Source: Bryobacteraceae bacterium (GTDB lineage: Bacteria; Acidobacteriota; Terriglobia; Bryobacterales; Bryobacteraceae). From it: 64,000 bases of DNA. Location: contig JANWXD010000007.1 of NCBI GenBank assembly GCA_025055455.1, forward strand, positions 1-64,000, given 5' to 3'. The position numbers were made by a program, and so were the translations under genes. Positions within the stretch are counted from its first letter, which is position 1; every line of letters starts with the position of its first letter. The notes beneath the pieces were generated by a model that was given only the letters and a program-made list of their open reading frames with translations, was not told where the DNA came from and made no database searches. Shown one piece after another: positions 29,139-38,811 of this stretch.

Positions 29139-30305
29139 TCAGTACTCCCGGAGGGCGGTGAGGATCTCCTTCCGGGCGGCCACGGCTGCCGGAAACACTC
29201 CTCCCAACGCCCCCATGGCGACAGCGAACAGCAGTCCCGAAATCAAGCTGGAAGGCCCGAGGTGGAAGTCGAAGGCGATCTCACTGAACGTGACGAAATT
29301 GCCGATGCCGGTGGTCATGCCGTCCAGCGGAAGCACCAGCAGGACGCCGAGCACGCCCCCGAGCAACGACAGCAGCACGGACTCGACAAGGAAACTGGCG
29401 AGGATGCTCAGCCGCGAAAAGCCCAGCACCCGGAGCGTGCCGATTTCGCGGGCCCGGCGAGCCACAGCAGCGTACATCGTGTTCATGGCAGCGAAACTGC
29501 TGCCGACCGCCATGATGAGGGCCACCAGCGTGCCAATGTACTGGATGGGCGCCCCGGAAATTTTCTGCCGCTCGTAGTAGTCGCGCTCGCTGAGGGCCGT
29601 CACGTTCAGGCGGCGGTCGCTCGAAAGGTCATTGATGAGCGCCTGGGCAGCGACAGAATCCACTGCCCGGACGAGCGCCGAGCTCAGCACTTCGGCGCGG
29701 TTGTAATCGGCGCTGAGCTGGTTGAGATCGGCGAAAATCTCGCTGTTGGCCACGCCGCGGCCAGCGTCCATAATCCCTACGACGGTCCAACGGCCCCGAC
29801 CGAATTCCAGCTGCTTGCCGAGCTCTGCGCCCGGAAAACGGGCGGCGATCGACTTGCCGACGACCACCTCGCGCTTGCCGAACTCGAACCAGCGGCCGGC
29901 GACGAGGCGCACCTCTTCGCGCATCTCGATGCCAATTGGCAGCAGGCCGCGCAGGGTCACGTTCATGCCCTCCGGGCTATCCACGCGCGGAAGGTTGATC
30001 ACCGTCACCATTTCGAGCGAGGCCATCGGTTCGCCGGTCCGGCTGCGCGCGATCCCGGGTTTGAACTTCAGGTCCTGGTACATCGCGCGGGTGAAGTTGC
30101 TGACGAGCTCGGAGTCGGAACCCTTCCGCAACACGAGCACATGCAAAGGATTGCCGGTGGCTTCGAAGGCGCGTCGCAAGCCTTCAATCAGCGCCAGGAC
30201 CGCCACGAGCACGGCCACGGTGAGAGCGATGCCGAGGGCGGTCATCAGGGTGGTGGCCTTTCGGACCACGAGGTTGCGCCAGTTGTACGCCAAGGGGATC
30301 GCCAT
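29139..30305 (-). CDS. FtsX-like ABC transporter permease, second of two
   Basis: A 388-residue permease with one N-terminal membrane helix (about 19-41), a long periplasmic domain, then three helices near the C-terminus. The region [21 protein letters not shown] is the conserved cytoplasmic loop of the MacB/FtsX family. It contacts the ATPase. The start at 30305 ([12 protein letters not shown]) is preferred to the upstream ATG at 30362, which would overlap the first permease by 47 bases. It forms a heteromeric pair with the first permease. Confidence 0.92.
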   Translation of the reverse strand: MAIPLAYNWRNLVVRKATTLMTALGIALTVAVLVAVLALIEGLRRAFEATGNPLHVLVLRKGSDSELVSNFTRAMYQDLKFKPGIARSRTGEPMASLEMVTVINLPRVDSPEGMNVTLRGLLPIGIEMREEVRLVAGRWFEFGKREVVVGKSIAARFPGAELGKQLEFGRGRWTVVGIMDAGRGVANSEIFADLNQLSADYNRAEVLSSALVRAVDSVAAQALINDLSSDRRLNVTALSERDYYERQKISGAPIQYIGTLVALIMAVGSSFAAMNTMYAAVARRAREIGTLRVLGFSRLSILASFLVESVLLSLLGGVLGVLLVLPLDGMTTGIGNFVTFSEIAFDFHLGPSSLISGLLFAVAMGALGGVFPAAVAARKEILTALREY

Positions 30306-30315
30306 AAAGCATCCG

Positions 30316-31476
30316 TTAACCGGTGTGCCGCAAAGCCTGAATGATGGGGGTGCGGGAGGCACCCCAGGCGGGAATGGCCGAGCTGAGCACGCCGATCGCC
30401 AGCGCCACGGCGAGGGCGGTGGCCAGTACGCCGGCGTCCACGCTCAAGGAGCGGATCTGCTGAAAGGCGATGGGGCCGTTGCGCACCACCGCGCACAAGA
30501 CCGCCGCAAGGCCGCAGCCCAACAAGCCGCCGGCCAGAGAAATTAGCACCGACTCGCCCAGGATGATGCCCAGGATGCTCTGCGGCGTGTAGCCGAGCGT
30601 GCGCAACACGCCCACCTCGCGGATCCGCTCGCGCACCGACATGGCCATCGTATTGGCGCTCACTAGGAGGATCGTGAAGGTGACCGCCGCGGCGATGCTC
30701 AAGATGAAGGCTTTCACATTGCCGAGAAAGGCCACGAAGCTCAGGGCGAAGGCCTGCTCCGTTTCGGTGCGTGTTTGCACGGTCGCATTGCGGAACATGG
30801 CGTCCACGGTTTCGGCGATGCGCGTGACATCCTCAGGGCGTTCGGCCAAAATGCTGAAGGTGCCCACCAAACCCTGGCGCGCTGGCGGCAGGCTTTCCTC
30901 CAGATATTTCCAGTGGAAATAGAGAACTTCGTCGTTGTCGGGAGCATCCCAGATGGCGCGTACGGTGAGCTCGAGGTCCACCGGGAAGATGTCGCCTTTT
31001 AGAGTGATGCGGTCGCCCAGGCGGAATCCGAGCCGTTCAGCCAAGCGGCGGCCCACGGCGCAGGCGGTTCGCTCGGCCAAAAAGGCGCGTTTCTGATCCT
31101 CGGGGACGCGGATCTCGCCGCGGATCACAAACAGCTTTTCGGGCTCGACCGCGAAACGGGCGAAGAAATTGTTCGGATCGCGGCTGTCTTTGTACACCCC
31201 GCCGAACCACTGAGAGATCATTACTTCTTGCACGCCCGGCACCTGGCGGATGCGGTCGCGGTAATAAATCGGCATGGGGACGGCGAGCGAGACGCGGTTG
31301 CGGGTAATGAGACGTCGAGCTTGCCAAGGCGGCGCTTCCCGGAGGTAGAAGGCGTGGTAGAGGGCCATCAGCAAGCCCAGCAGGCACAACGAGACGCTGA
31401 TGCTCAACACCGTGAGTGTCGTGCGGCGGCGGTTGCGCCAGCTATTCTTGAGGATGAGCGGAATGTGCCGAAACAT
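30316..31476 (-). CDS. FtsX-like ABC transporter permease, first of two
   Basis: A 386-residue permease. The first membrane helix is at about 18-37. A periplasmic domain includes [24 protein letters not shown], resembling the MacB periplasmic core (SPY motif area). The loop [25 protein letters not shown] and three C-terminal helices follow. The gene heads the operon permease - permease - adaptor - ATPase. The similarity of the two permeases suggests duplication. Substrate (antibiotic, peptide or lipid) is unknown. Confidence 0.93.
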   Translation of the reverse strand: MFRHIPLILKNSWRNRRRTTLTVLSISVSLCLLGLLMALYHAFYLREAPPWQARRLITRNRVSLAVPMPIYYRDRIRQVPGVQEVMISQWFGGVYKDSRDPNNFFARFAVEPEKLFVIRGEIRVPEDQKRAFLAERTACAVGRRLAERLGFRLGDRITLKGDIFPVDLELTVRAIWDAPDNDEVLYFHWKYLEESLPPARQGLVGTFSILAERPEDVTRIAETVDAMFRNATVQTRTETEQAFALSFVAFLGNVKAFILSIAAAVTFTILLVSANTMAMSVRERIREVGVLRTLGYTPQSILGIILGESVLISLAGGLLGCGLAAVLCAVVRNGPIAFQQIRSLSVDAGVLATALAVALAIGVLSSAIPAWGASRTPIIQALRHTG

Positions 31477-31535
31477 CCCCCTACCTTCATTGTAGAGGAA
31501 CGGAGCGGAGCGCCGGTTCGTTTTAACAAGGCGTG

Positions 31536-31988
31536 ATGGCGGTGGATGACGATCGCTACATGCGCGAAGCGCTCGAGGAGGCGGCCAAAGCGGAAGCTGC
31601 CGGAGAAGTCCCCGTGGGCGCCGTGGTGGTCCAAGCCGGGCGGATCACGGGACGCGGGCACAATGCGCCCATCGCGCGCAACGATCCGACGGCCCATGCC
31701 GAAATCCTGGCTTTGCGGCAGGCGGCGGAGGCGGCGGGCAACTACCGGCTCGAGGATGCGACGCTGTACGTGACGCTGGAGCCGTGCGTGATGTGCGCGG
31801 GGGCGCTGGTGGCGGCCCGCGTGCGACGGCTCGTGTTCGGGGCGCGCGACCTGCGCTTCGGAGGCGTGCGCAGCAAGTTTCGGCTGGCGGACTCGGAGCT
31901 GCTCAATCACCGGGTGGAGGTGGTGGAAGGGATCCTCGGCGCCGAGTGCACCGCGCTGTTGCAGCGGTTTTTCGAAGCACGAAGATGA
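31536..31988 (+). CDS. tadA: tRNA adenosine(34) deaminase
   Basis: A 150-residue zinc-dependent deaminase that converts A34 to inosine in tRNA-Arg(ACG). It has the HAE motif in PTAHAEILAL and PCVMC as the two Cys ligands, and the GRGHNAPIARNDPTAHAE and FGARDLRFGGVRSKF stretches expected of TadA. Start at ATG 31536; a GTG codon precedes it directly. AAGG lies just upstream as a Shine-Dalgarno. It diverges from the exporter operon and is not part of an obvious operon. Confidence 0.95.
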   Translation: MAVDDDRYMREALEEAAKAEAAGEVPVGAVVVQAGRITGRGHNAPIARNDPTAHAEILALRQAAEAAGNYRLEDATLYVTLEPCVMCAGALVAARVRRLVFGARDLRFGGVRSKFRLADSELLNHRVEVVEGILGAECTALLQRFFEARR

Positions 31989-32101
31989 GGGGTTCGGCTT
32001 GCGCGGGAGGCGCTGTGGCGTGTCGAGGCCAAGCGTTCGCCAGGAACGAAGACCGATGGGCCAACAGCAAATTCTGCGTTTTGCGTCGCCTGATTCCAGG
32101 A

Positions 32102-32920
32102 TTAGGGGAAGGGGCCGGCGTGGCGACGGACGCGGGCGCCGTGGGCCAACAGCACGGCGCGCTCCTCCGGTAGCGGAGCGCGCCAGTCGTCGAGCAGCGT
32201 CAGCACGTGCGCAAGTTCGCTGCGGTTGGATGGCGCCGCTAGCACCACCGCTACGGCAGGATGAGCGAGGCAGAAGCGATACCACTCCACCGCGGGCGGC
32301 GGCTGGAAGCCCGGCGGATCGTCAGGAGTGGGCCGCAGCAGCGCTTTCCACCGCAGCGCGGTGTACGTGACCACGGGAATTCCTAACTCCTGCGTCGCGG
32401 GAAACACATCCTCCTCGGCGCCGAGATGGGCGGCGTTGTAGCGCACCATGAGCAGGTCGAGTCGGCCCGATCGGGCCCAGCGAGCCGCGAGTTTCCGCTG
32501 GTGACTGGTCAACCCGATCAGGCGCAGCCGGCCTAGACGCTTCTGCTGCTCCAGATATTCCAACACCCCGCCCGGGGCGCTCAGTTGGCTCCACTCGCTG
32601 TCGGATTCCACATAGTACAGCGTGGCGACGTCCAGGTAGTCGGTAGCGAGCTCATGGAGGATCCAGTCGAATTCCCGCTCGGCCTCGGCGCGGTCTCGAG
32701 CCTGGAACTGGACCGCGACGACGACCTGTTTTCGCGCTGGGCCGAGAGCCGCCACGGCGCGGCTCAGGCTGTCCGGGTGGCCGCACCAATTGAGGTAATT
32801 CACGCCGCGGCTCAGCGCTTCTGCGACATCGTCCACGCTGAGTCCGGAGCCGCCTCGGGTAGCCAAGCCCAGCCGACAAGCGTCGGGAAGTTCAGGGGCC
32901 AAGTGAACCGTGCGCTGCAT
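32102..32920 (-). CDS. aldo/keto reductase-like protein
   Basis: A 272-residue TIM-barrel protein of the aldo/keto reductase family. The signs are the SLSRAVAAL helix, an FDWILHELATDYLDVATLYYV strand, and IGLTSHQRKLAARWARSGRLDLLMVRYNAAH. A later VTYTALRWKAL region and a C-terminal VAVVLAAPSNRSELAHVL carry NADPH-phosphate-binding-like residues. The usual N-terminal Gly-rich first strand (CRLGLATRGGSGL) is short, and the catalytic Tyr (N-terminal GxNYLNW segment) is displaced. The gene starts inside the end of the upstream YkgJ-like gene (29-base overlap). Confidence 0.82.
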   Translation of the reverse strand: MQRTVHLAPELPDACRLGLATRGGSGLSVDDVAEALSRGVNYLNWCGHPDSLSRAVAALGPARKQVVVAVQFQARDRAEAEREFDWILHELATDYLDVATLYYVESDSEWSQLSAPGGVLEYLEQQKRLGRLRLIGLTSHQRKLAARWARSGRLDLLMVRYNAAHLGAEEDVFPATQELGIPVVTYTALRWKALLRPTPDDPPGFQPPPAVEWYRFCLAHPAVAVVLAAPSNRSELAHVLTLLDDWRAPLPEERAVLLAHGARVRRHAGPFP

Positions 32921-33596
32921 CAGACAGCGGCGATGGCTGGTTGCGGACGAGAACGTCCGTGGGGAAGGGTTCCAGGGCCAGTGCAAACGCGACGATCGTC
33001 TCTCCCCGGGTCTCGACGGCCTGCTCGAGCTCGAGCAGAAGAGCCTCCTCGACGCCGTCGGGATCTATCTCGACCCGGCAGGCTTCGATTTCCTCGGCCG
33101 GTGAATCCTGAAAGCAGAGCCGGCAGGGAGGAAGGTTCTCGCCAGCCAGGCGCACGGGTGGGCCGAAGGTGCGGCAGCTCACCGGGCGAGCGTCGTACAG
33201 TTCGCAGGCGCCGCTTTCCGGCTCGAGTAAGGGACACGGCTCGGACTCGTGGCGCGTGGCGAATGCCTCCTCGGCGGTCGCGTCCGGGTGGAGAATCCCG
33301 GATCGAAGGTCGCCGGGGAAGTCGGGCGCGAGCCGTGCCAGGCTGTCGAGGGCGCGGCGACGGATGCGAGCCGCTCGCTCTGGATCGCGCGCGGCGAGGT
33401 CGCGTAAGGCATTACGAAGCCGCCAGGCATCGAGCAGCGTGATGGGAAATGGCCCGATGCAGCATTCGATGCACCCGATACGGCACGCCAGGCGGGGGCC
33501 GGCGCGTCGCGCGGCTTCCTCGAGTGCCTCCGACAGCACTCGGAGGAGCAGCTCGTCACCCTTGCCGATGCGGTGCTCGGGCGAGGAGGCGACCAC
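32892..33596 (-). CDS. YkgJ-family cysteine-cluster protein
   Basis: A 234-residue protein with the Cys-rich pattern of the YkgJ (UPF0153, PF03692) family. The first group is Cys38, Cys42, Cys45 and Cys46 (ACRIGCIECCIGPFPIT). The second part is CPLLEPESGACELYDARPVSCRTFGPP, followed by LPPCRLCFQD. The Cys residues probably bind zinc or an iron-sulfur cluster. The role of the family is not established. GTG start. A TAGAAT -10-like element lies about 30 bases upstream on this strand. Confidence 0.88.
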   Translation of the reverse strand: MVASSPEHRIGKGDELLLRVLSEALEEAARRAGPRLACRIGCIECCIGPFPITLLDAWRLRNALRDLAARDPERAARIRRRALDSLARLAPDFPGDLRSGILHPDATAEEAFATRHESEPCPLLEPESGACELYDARPVSCRTFGPPVRLAGENLPPCRLCFQDSPAEEIEACRVEIDPDGVEEALLLELEQAVETRGETIVAFALALEPFPTDVLVRNQPSPLSDAAHGSLGP

Positions 33597-33642
33597 GGCC
33601 AGTTTCTCGGTACGAGTTACCTCTCATTCTACGCTGCGGCCA

Positions 33643-33651
33643 TGTTAGGTT
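33643..33651 (+). promoter_or_regulatory. extended -10 element (TGTTAGGTT) placed for a leaderless transcript
   Basis: TGT-TAGGTT ends 6 bases before the ATG of the thioredoxin-like gene (33658). The hexamer is a weaker match than the others. Confidence 0.4.
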
Positions 33652-33657
33652 GGCAGT

Positions 33658-34203
33658 ATGAAACTGTTGACCTTCATGGCCGCGTTGGTGCTGAGCTGCG
33701 GTGATCCTCTTTTCGGCGCCGGGAAACTGTCCGGGCGGCGGGCGCCTGGCTTCTCTCTGCCCGATTCGAATTTCCGCCAATACGATTTGCAGGATTATCG
33801 CGGCAAGGTCGTGGTGCTGGAGATCATGCAGACCAACTGCCCCCACTGCCGCGATTTCGCCAAGGTGCTCGAGAAAGTTAAACAGCGATACGGCGATCGG
33901 GTGGCGGTGCTGGCGATCGTGAATCCGCCGGATACGCAGGCCACGGTGGCCCGGTACGTGGCCGAGACCGGTTCGACCATTCCGATTCTGTTCGACTGCG
34001 GGCAAGTGGCGGCCTCGTATCTCAAGGCGACTCCCGCGAATCCGTCGTTCGATGTGCCGCACGTTTTCCTGATCGACCAAGACGGAATGATCCGCAACGA
34101 TTTCGGCTACGGGCCGGCGACGAAGGCCATTTTCGAAGGCACGGCGCTGTTCGGCGAAATCGATCGGCTACTGGGCAAAGCGGCGCCGGGCAAGGGGCGC
34201 TAG
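33658..34203 (+). CDS. TlpA/ResA-like periplasmic thioredoxin-fold protein
   Basis: A 181-residue exported thioredoxin-like protein. A hydrophobic signal segment (residues 1-21) ends near SCGDPLFGAG; a lipobox is not clear. APGFSLPDSNFRQYDLQDYRGKVVVLEI leads to the redox site CPHC (61-64) instead of CGPC. The cis-Pro region is FDVPHVFLIDQDG. Redoxin members reduce disulfides in cytochrome c or other exported proteins. A methionine-rich EIMQTN precedes the active site. It converges with nuoM at the 3' end and has no obvious partner. Confidence 0.86.
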   Translation: MKLLTFMAALVLSCGDPLFGAGKLSGRRAPGFSLPDSNFRQYDLQDYRGKVVVLEIMQTNCPHCRDFAKVLEKVKQRYGDRVAVLAIVNPPDTQATVARYVAETGSTIPILFDCGQVAASYLKATPANPSFDVPHVFLIDQDGMIRNDFGYGPATKAIFEGTALFGEIDRLLGKAAPGKGR

Positions 34204-34279
34204 ACGGAGGCGCTTGCGCGGGCTCGTGCCGGTGTGCCGCTCGGGCTGGACGGACGGCCGCGTGCTTTGCGAAATCGGA

Positions 34280-35836
34280 TTAACGTACGGCGGGAGTCAC
34301 GGTTCCGCCCGCATCGGCTCGGACGAGCGGATTGGGTAGGTTGTGGCGCGCGTAGTAGCCGGGCTGTACCCGCTCGACGATCTGGGCCACCGGACGCTCC
34401 AGGATGCGGAAGAACGGTTTCGGATAGAGGCCGATCCAGAACACCGCCACCAGCAGGGGAGCGAAGACGGCAATTTCGCGGGGGGTGAGATCGCCGAGTC
34501 CGGCGTTTTTCTCGTGCAGCTCGCCGAGCATGGTGCGCTGGAACAGCCAGATCAGGTACGCCGCTCCCAAGGCGATGCCGGAGACGATCGCCAGCGCCCA
34601 CCATAGCGAGACTTGGTAGGCGCCTTGCAAGATCGTGATCTCGCCGATGAAACCATTCAGCGGAGGCATGCCCATGGAGCTCAGGGCGGCAATCAGAAAC
34701 ACGATCGTGTAAACAGGCATAACGCGCAGCAGCCCGCTGTATTCGGCGATCTCTCGCGTGTGCCGCCGCTCGTAGGCTATGCCCACGATCAAAAACAGCA
34801 TGCCCGTGGAGATGCCATGGTTGATCTGCTGGAGGATCGAGCCAGCGATGCCGAGCGGGTTCAGAGTGAAGATCCCCAGCGTGCAAAATCCCATGTGGCT
34901 GACCGAGGAGTAGGCGATGAGCTTTTTCCAGTCCTTCTGCATCAGGCACACCAGGGCGCCGTAGACGATGGCCACGATCGAGAGGAACGCCATGACCTGG
35001 ATGATTTGCGGATTCTTGGCCGCATCCGGAAGCAACGGGAGCGAGAAACGCAAAAATCCGTAGGTCCCCATTTTGAGGAGGATGCTCGCCAGCACGACGG
35101 AGCCGGCCGTGGGCGCCTCGGTGTGGGCATCGGGCAGCCAGGTGTGCAGTGGAAACATGGGCACTTTGACGGCGAAACCCACGAAAAAGGCCCAGAAAAT
35201 CCACCACTGCGTTTCGGGGGGCAATTGCGTTCGCATCAGCGCCGCAATGTCGAAGGTGTACACTCCGAACTGGCGATAGTGCTCGAAATACAATCCCAAG
35301 ATGCCGAGCAACATCAGCACGGAGCCGATCAGCGTGTAAATGATGAACTTGAACGCGGCGTAGACGCGGCGCGCACTGCCCCAGATGGCGATGATGAAAT
35401 ACATGGGGACGAGGACGAGTTCCCAGAACACGAAGAACAGCAGGAAGTCGAGCGCCATGAAGACGCCGAGCATGCCCACCTGAAGCAGCAGGAAGTAGGC
35501 GTAGTACTCCTTGAGACGGTGCTCGATCACTTTCCAGCTCGACAGGATGGAGAGGAAACCGAGCAGCGCGGTCAGGACAACCAGCAGCAGGCTGTAGCCG
35601 TCGATGCCCAGGTGATAGGAGGCGCCGATGGAAGGGATCCAGGCAGCCTTTTCGACGAACTGAAAGTCACGCCCGGGATCGAAGTGGAACACGAGCGGCA
35701 GGCAGACGAGAAATCCCGCCAAGCTGGCGACGTTCGCCCAGATCTTGATGGCCCGTTCCTTCGACGAGGGGATCGCCAGCAGGATGGCGAAGCCCACCAA
35801 GGGCGTCAGCAGGACGATGGAAAGGATGTGGTCCAT
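34280..35836 (-). CDS. nuoM: NADH-quinone oxidoreductase subunit M (isolated)
   Basis: A 518-residue polytopic proton-pumping subunit of respiratory complex I, with about 14 membrane segments. The conserved TM5-TM7 block is present (MFPLHTWLPDAHTEAPTAGSVVLASILLKMGTYGFLRF), and KKLIAYSSVSHMGF follows. MPPLNGFIGEI near the C-terminus is typical of NuoM. The length is normal. No other nuo gene is in the window. It sits between lysC and a convergent thioredoxin gene. It may belong to a scattered or second complex I set. Confidence 0.95.
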   Translation of the reverse strand: MDHILSIVLLTPLVGFAILLAIPSSKERAIKIWANVASLAGFLVCLPLVFHFDPGRDFQFVEKAAWIPSIGASYHLGIDGYSLLLVVLTALLGFLSILSSWKVIEHRLKEYYAYFLLLQVGMLGVFMALDFLLFFVFWELVLVPMYFIIAIWGSARRVYAAFKFIIYTLIGSVLMLLGILGLYFEHYRQFGVYTFDIAALMRTQLPPETQWWIFWAFFVGFAVKVPMFPLHTWLPDAHTEAPTAGSVVLASILLKMGTYGFLRFSLPLLPDAAKNPQIIQVMAFLSIVAIVYGALVCLMQKDWKKLIAYSSVSHMGFCTLGIFTLNPLGIAGSILQQINHGISTGMLFLIVGIAYERRHTREIAEYSGLLRVMPVYTIVFLIAALSSMGMPPLNGFIGEITILQGAYQVSLWWALAIVSGIALGAAYLIWLFQRTMLGELHEKNAGLGDLTPREIAVFAPLLVAVFWIGLYPKPFFRILERPVAQIVERVQPGYYARHNLPNPLVRADAGGTVTPAVR

Positions 35837-36009
35837 AAGTCGGGGAACAAGCCCCTTATCTTAACCCAGGGGCCGCCGCCACATGCAGGCGGGATCGGCT
35901 CGGCTGGACGCGACGGTCGAAGCCGCACACGGCCGCCGCTCCGTGCCGGGGAAGTTCGCGTCGGGCGCGACCGGTGTTCGGACCGGGGCAGGCCGCCGAG
36001 GGTGGCGCG

Positions 36010-37455
36010 TCAAGAATACGACGGTTCCGGGGATCGGGCCGCGCGCGCCTGCTCGGCCATGCGGCACTCAGCGTGGACCGCCCGGACCGCTTTCTCCAGC
36101 CCGTCGCGGTGGACGACGATAGCGATCGTCAGCTCGCTCGAGCCCTGGGCGATGGCGATGATGTTGATGCGCTCGCGCGAGATGGCGGTGAAAATTCGCC
36201 CCGCAATGCCGGGCGTGCCCCGCATGCCCTCGCCCACCACCGCCAGCAGACCGACGTTCTCGTCCACTTCGAGCGGGTGGACGTAGCCATGGGCGAGCTC
36301 GAGGGCAAGAGCCGCCTCCAGTTCCTTCATGGCAGCCGGGAGCTCCTCCTTCCGAATCAGGAAACAAAAGCTCTGGCGGTAGCTGGAGCTGGACAACGCC
36401 AGCACTTCGGCGTTGGCGCGGGCCAGCGCCTCGAGGGCTCGCGCCATGACCTGGGCGCCGCTGACGGAGGCGCGCGCCGGTTCGATCGAGATCAAAGCGA
36501 CGTTGGCCATCGAGGTGACGGCCCGGGGTCCGGCGGGAGCGTTGATTTTCGGCACGATGCGCGTGCCCGGTTTGTCCAGAGCGAAGCTGTTCTTGCTCCA
36601 GATCGGGATCTGTTTTTCGATGAGCGGCGTGAGCGTGCGCGGGTGGAGTACCTTGGCGCCGTTGTAGGCCAGCTCGGCGGCTTCGTTGTAGGTCACTTCG
36701 GGGAGGACGGCGGCATCGGGCACCAGGCGCGGGTCGGCCGTGAGGATGCCGTCCACGTCCGTCCAGATCCACAGCTCGGCAGCGTCGAGCACGGCCGCCA
36801 GGATGGAGGCGGAGAAGTCCGAACCACCACGCCCGAGCGTCGTGGGGCGCCCGTCGGCTGTGGCGCCATTGAAGCCGGTCACCACCGGCAGCACGCCCGC
36901 CTCCAGCCAGGGCAGGACGTTTCGGCGGGCTTTCTCGCGCGTGGGATCCAGCAGCGGCGCGGCGTTGCCGAAGACCGCGTCGGTCACGATGACGTCGGCC
37001 CCGTTGATGGCGACCGCGCGGACGCCTTGACTTTCCAGGTAGGAAGCCAACAGGGAGGCGGACAGCCGCTCTCCGACGGCGAGCGCTTCGTCCACCGAGC
37101 GCGGTGGACGTTCGCCCAGCATCCGGATTCCCGCCGCGATGCGCTGGAAGTCGCCGATGAGGGAGTGGATGCCCGCCAGGACCGCTTCGTGCTTTTCCGC
37201 TGGCAACAGCTCGTGACAGGTTTCGACGTGGCGGTCCTGAAGTTTTTGCAGGTTCGCCTCCATGCCGGCGGTATCGCCCGCCTCGGCGCGCCGCAGGGTT
37301 TCGAGCAGCAGATCGGTGACCCCGGCCATGGCCGAGACGACGACCAACACCGGGCGCTTGCGTCGTTCCTCGGCGGCGATGCGGGCCGCGATGCGGATGC
37401 GTTCCGCCGAGCCCATGCTCGTGCCGCCGAATTTCATCACCAATAATTCCTTCAT
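36010..37455 (-). CDS. lysC: aspartate kinase (monofunctional)
   Basis: A 481-residue aspartokinase for the first step of Lys/Thr/Met biosynthesis. MKFGGTSMGS (7-16) binds ATP, and GFNGATADGRPTTLGRGGSDFSA is the aspartate-binding loop. The C-terminus has tandem ACT-like segments (ALISIEPARASVSGAQVMARAL and LLAVVGEGMRGTPGIAGRIFTAI), the allosteric part. Length and lack of a homoserine dehydrogenase domain mark it as monofunctional. It is 75 bases downstream of cmk on the same strand. The pathway neighbours are not in the window. Confidence 0.95.
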   Translation of the reverse strand: MKELLVMKFGGTSMGSAERIRIAARIAAEERRKRPVLVVVSAMAGVTDLLLETLRRAEAGDTAGMEANLQKLQDRHVETCHELLPAEKHEAVLAGIHSLIGDFQRIAAGIRMLGERPPRSVDEALAVGERLSASLLASYLESQGVRAVAINGADVIVTDAVFGNAAPLLDPTREKARRNVLPWLEAGVLPVVTGFNGATADGRPTTLGRGGSDFSASILAAVLDAAELWIWTDVDGILTADPRLVPDAAVLPEVTYNEAAELAYNGAKVLHPRTLTPLIEKQIPIWSKNSFALDKPGTRIVPKINAPAGPRAVTSMANVALISIEPARASVSGAQVMARALEALARANAEVLALSSSSYRQSFCFLIRKEELPAAMKELEAALALELAHGYVHPLEVDENVGLLAVVGEGMRGTPGIAGRIFTAISRERINIIAIAQGSSELTIAIVVHRDGLEKAVRAVHAECRMAEQARAARSPEPSYS

Positions 37456-37530
37456 GCCGTAGCTAGGATTCTCCTTTTACCTGGCAGATAGTCGCAACGC
37501 GGATCCGGACGAGTGCGCCCTGGTGCGCGC

Positions 37531-38214
37531 TCAGGCCTTGCCATTGGAGGTTCGGTCGCGGATGAGTTTGAGGAGAACTTCCTCGGCTTCTTCGATGGTC
37601 ATCCCGCTCGTGTCGACGTAGACGGCGTCGGGCGGCTGTTGCAGCGGTGCTTCGGCCCGGTTCCGGTCGCGTTGGTCGCGCTGGGCGAGCTCGCGCCGCA
37701 CGTCTTCGAACGAGGCCGGCTGGCCGGCGCGCTCGAGGTCCCGGAGCCGCCGCTGGGCGCGGACGTCCAGATGAGCGTCCAGAAAGATTTTGATGTCGGC
37801 TTCGGGAAACACCACAGTGCCGATATCGCGTCCCTCCATGACCACGCTGGACGCCACTGCGTAAGCGCGCTGTTTGTCGAGCAAGGCGCGGCGCACGCAG
37901 GGCAAGGTGGAAACCTGGGAGGCGGCTTGCGCCACGGCCGGATCGCGGATGGCTTCGGTGACGTCTTGCTGGTTCAGCCAGACCCGCCCGCCGGGCAGGA
38001 GCTCGATGTGCGCTTCTTTGGCCAGCTGTGCCAGGCGCAGCTCGTCGGCGAGACCGACGCCGCTGCGCAGAGCCCAGAGGGCAACTGCGCGGTACATGGC
38101 GCCTGTGTCGATGTAGAGAAAGCCGAGGCGCTCCGCCAGACGGCGGGCGAGGGTACTCTTGCCGGCCCCGGCGGGACCGTCGATCGCGATGACGATGCGC
38201 TTGTTGCCGCCCAT
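37531..38214 (-). CDS. cmk: cytidylate kinase
   Basis: A 227-residue CMP/dCMP kinase. P-loop GPAGAGKST in IAIDGPAGAGKSTLARRLA, then FLYIDTGAMYRAVALWAL for NMP binding. The DIGTVVFPEADIKIFLDA stretch and the VMEGRDIGT motif are characteristic. The start is 11 bases from the divergent small zincin. It may be transcribed with lysC downstream. Cytoplasmic. Confidence 0.96.
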   Translation of the reverse strand: MGGNKRIVIAIDGPAGAGKSTLARRLAERLGFLYIDTGAMYRAVALWALRSGVGLADELRLAQLAKEAHIELLPGGRVWLNQQDVTEAIRDPAVAQAASQVSTLPCVRRALLDKQRAYAVASSVVMEGRDIGTVVFPEADIKIFLDAHLDVRAQRRLRDLERAGQPASFEDVRRELAQRDQRDRNRAEAPLQQPPDAVYVDTSGMTIEEAEEVLLKLIRDRTSNGKA

Positions 38215-38221
38215 GCGCCGC

Positions 38222-38227
38222 TACAAT
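38222..38227 (+). promoter_or_regulatory. -10-like element TACAAT overlapping the zincin start
   Basis: GCTACAAT overlaps the annotated ATG at 38226. If it is used, transcription would begin near 38234 and the in-frame GTG at 38238 would be the first usable start. Confidence 0.3.
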
Positions 38228-38603
38228 GAAAACGCTGGTGACTGCACGCGAGTTCGATCAGCTTGTCGAGCGGGCCTTGCGCAAGATCCCGGCGCGTTTC
38301 CGCCGCAAACTCCACAACGTGGCCTTCTTGGTGGAGGCGGAGCCGCCCACCCCGGGGCTGCTCGGGCTGTATGAGGGCCGTCCGCTGCCCCAGCGCAGCG
38401 TGAGCGATTCCTTTACCCTGCCGGACCGCATCACGATCTTCCAGGGTCCCCACGAGCGGCTGGCACGCGACCGGGCCCACCTCGAAAAACTCGTCGAAGA
38501 TACAGTATGGCACGAGGTGGCGCACTATTTCGGCCTGGACGAAGCCCAAGTGCGGCGGGCGGAGCGCCGTAGGGTGCGTCTTCGCAGAAAAGCGCGCCGT
38601 TAA
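38226..38603 (+). CDS. small zincin-like metallopeptidase-family protein
   Basis: A 125-residue protein of the minimal zincin family (PF06262, formerly DUF1025). Zinc site HEVAHYFGLDE has His96, Glu97 and His100, with the distal Asp/Glu at 105-106. The family is widespread in Gram-positives and Acidobacteria but has no proven peptidase activity. No signal peptide, so cytoplasmic. A -10 element overlaps the ATG, so the start could be the GTG at 38238. The gene lies alone, divergent from cmk. Confidence 0.88.
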   Translation: MKTLVTAREFDQLVERALRKIPARFRRKLHNVAFLVEAEPPTPGLLGLYEGRPLPQRSVSDSFTLPDRITIFQGPHERLARDRAHLEKLVEDTVWHEVAHYFGLDEAQVRRAERRRVRLRRKARR

Positions 38604-38811
38604 ACGCGATCGGCCGGAGATCGGTCGCCACAGTTCAAGTCTTAGTCTTCGGATACGATCGAAGAAACTCGGTATAGGGAAAGCTCGAGATCACGCTGGC
38701 CAGCCTTGGAGCTCGAGCTAACTTGTTCGAGGAAATCGTCTACGAGCCTACCTGGCCCCGGCCTCTGATGAGTTGATGACAGCGGGCCCCACTTGGACTC
38801 GCAAATCGCTC

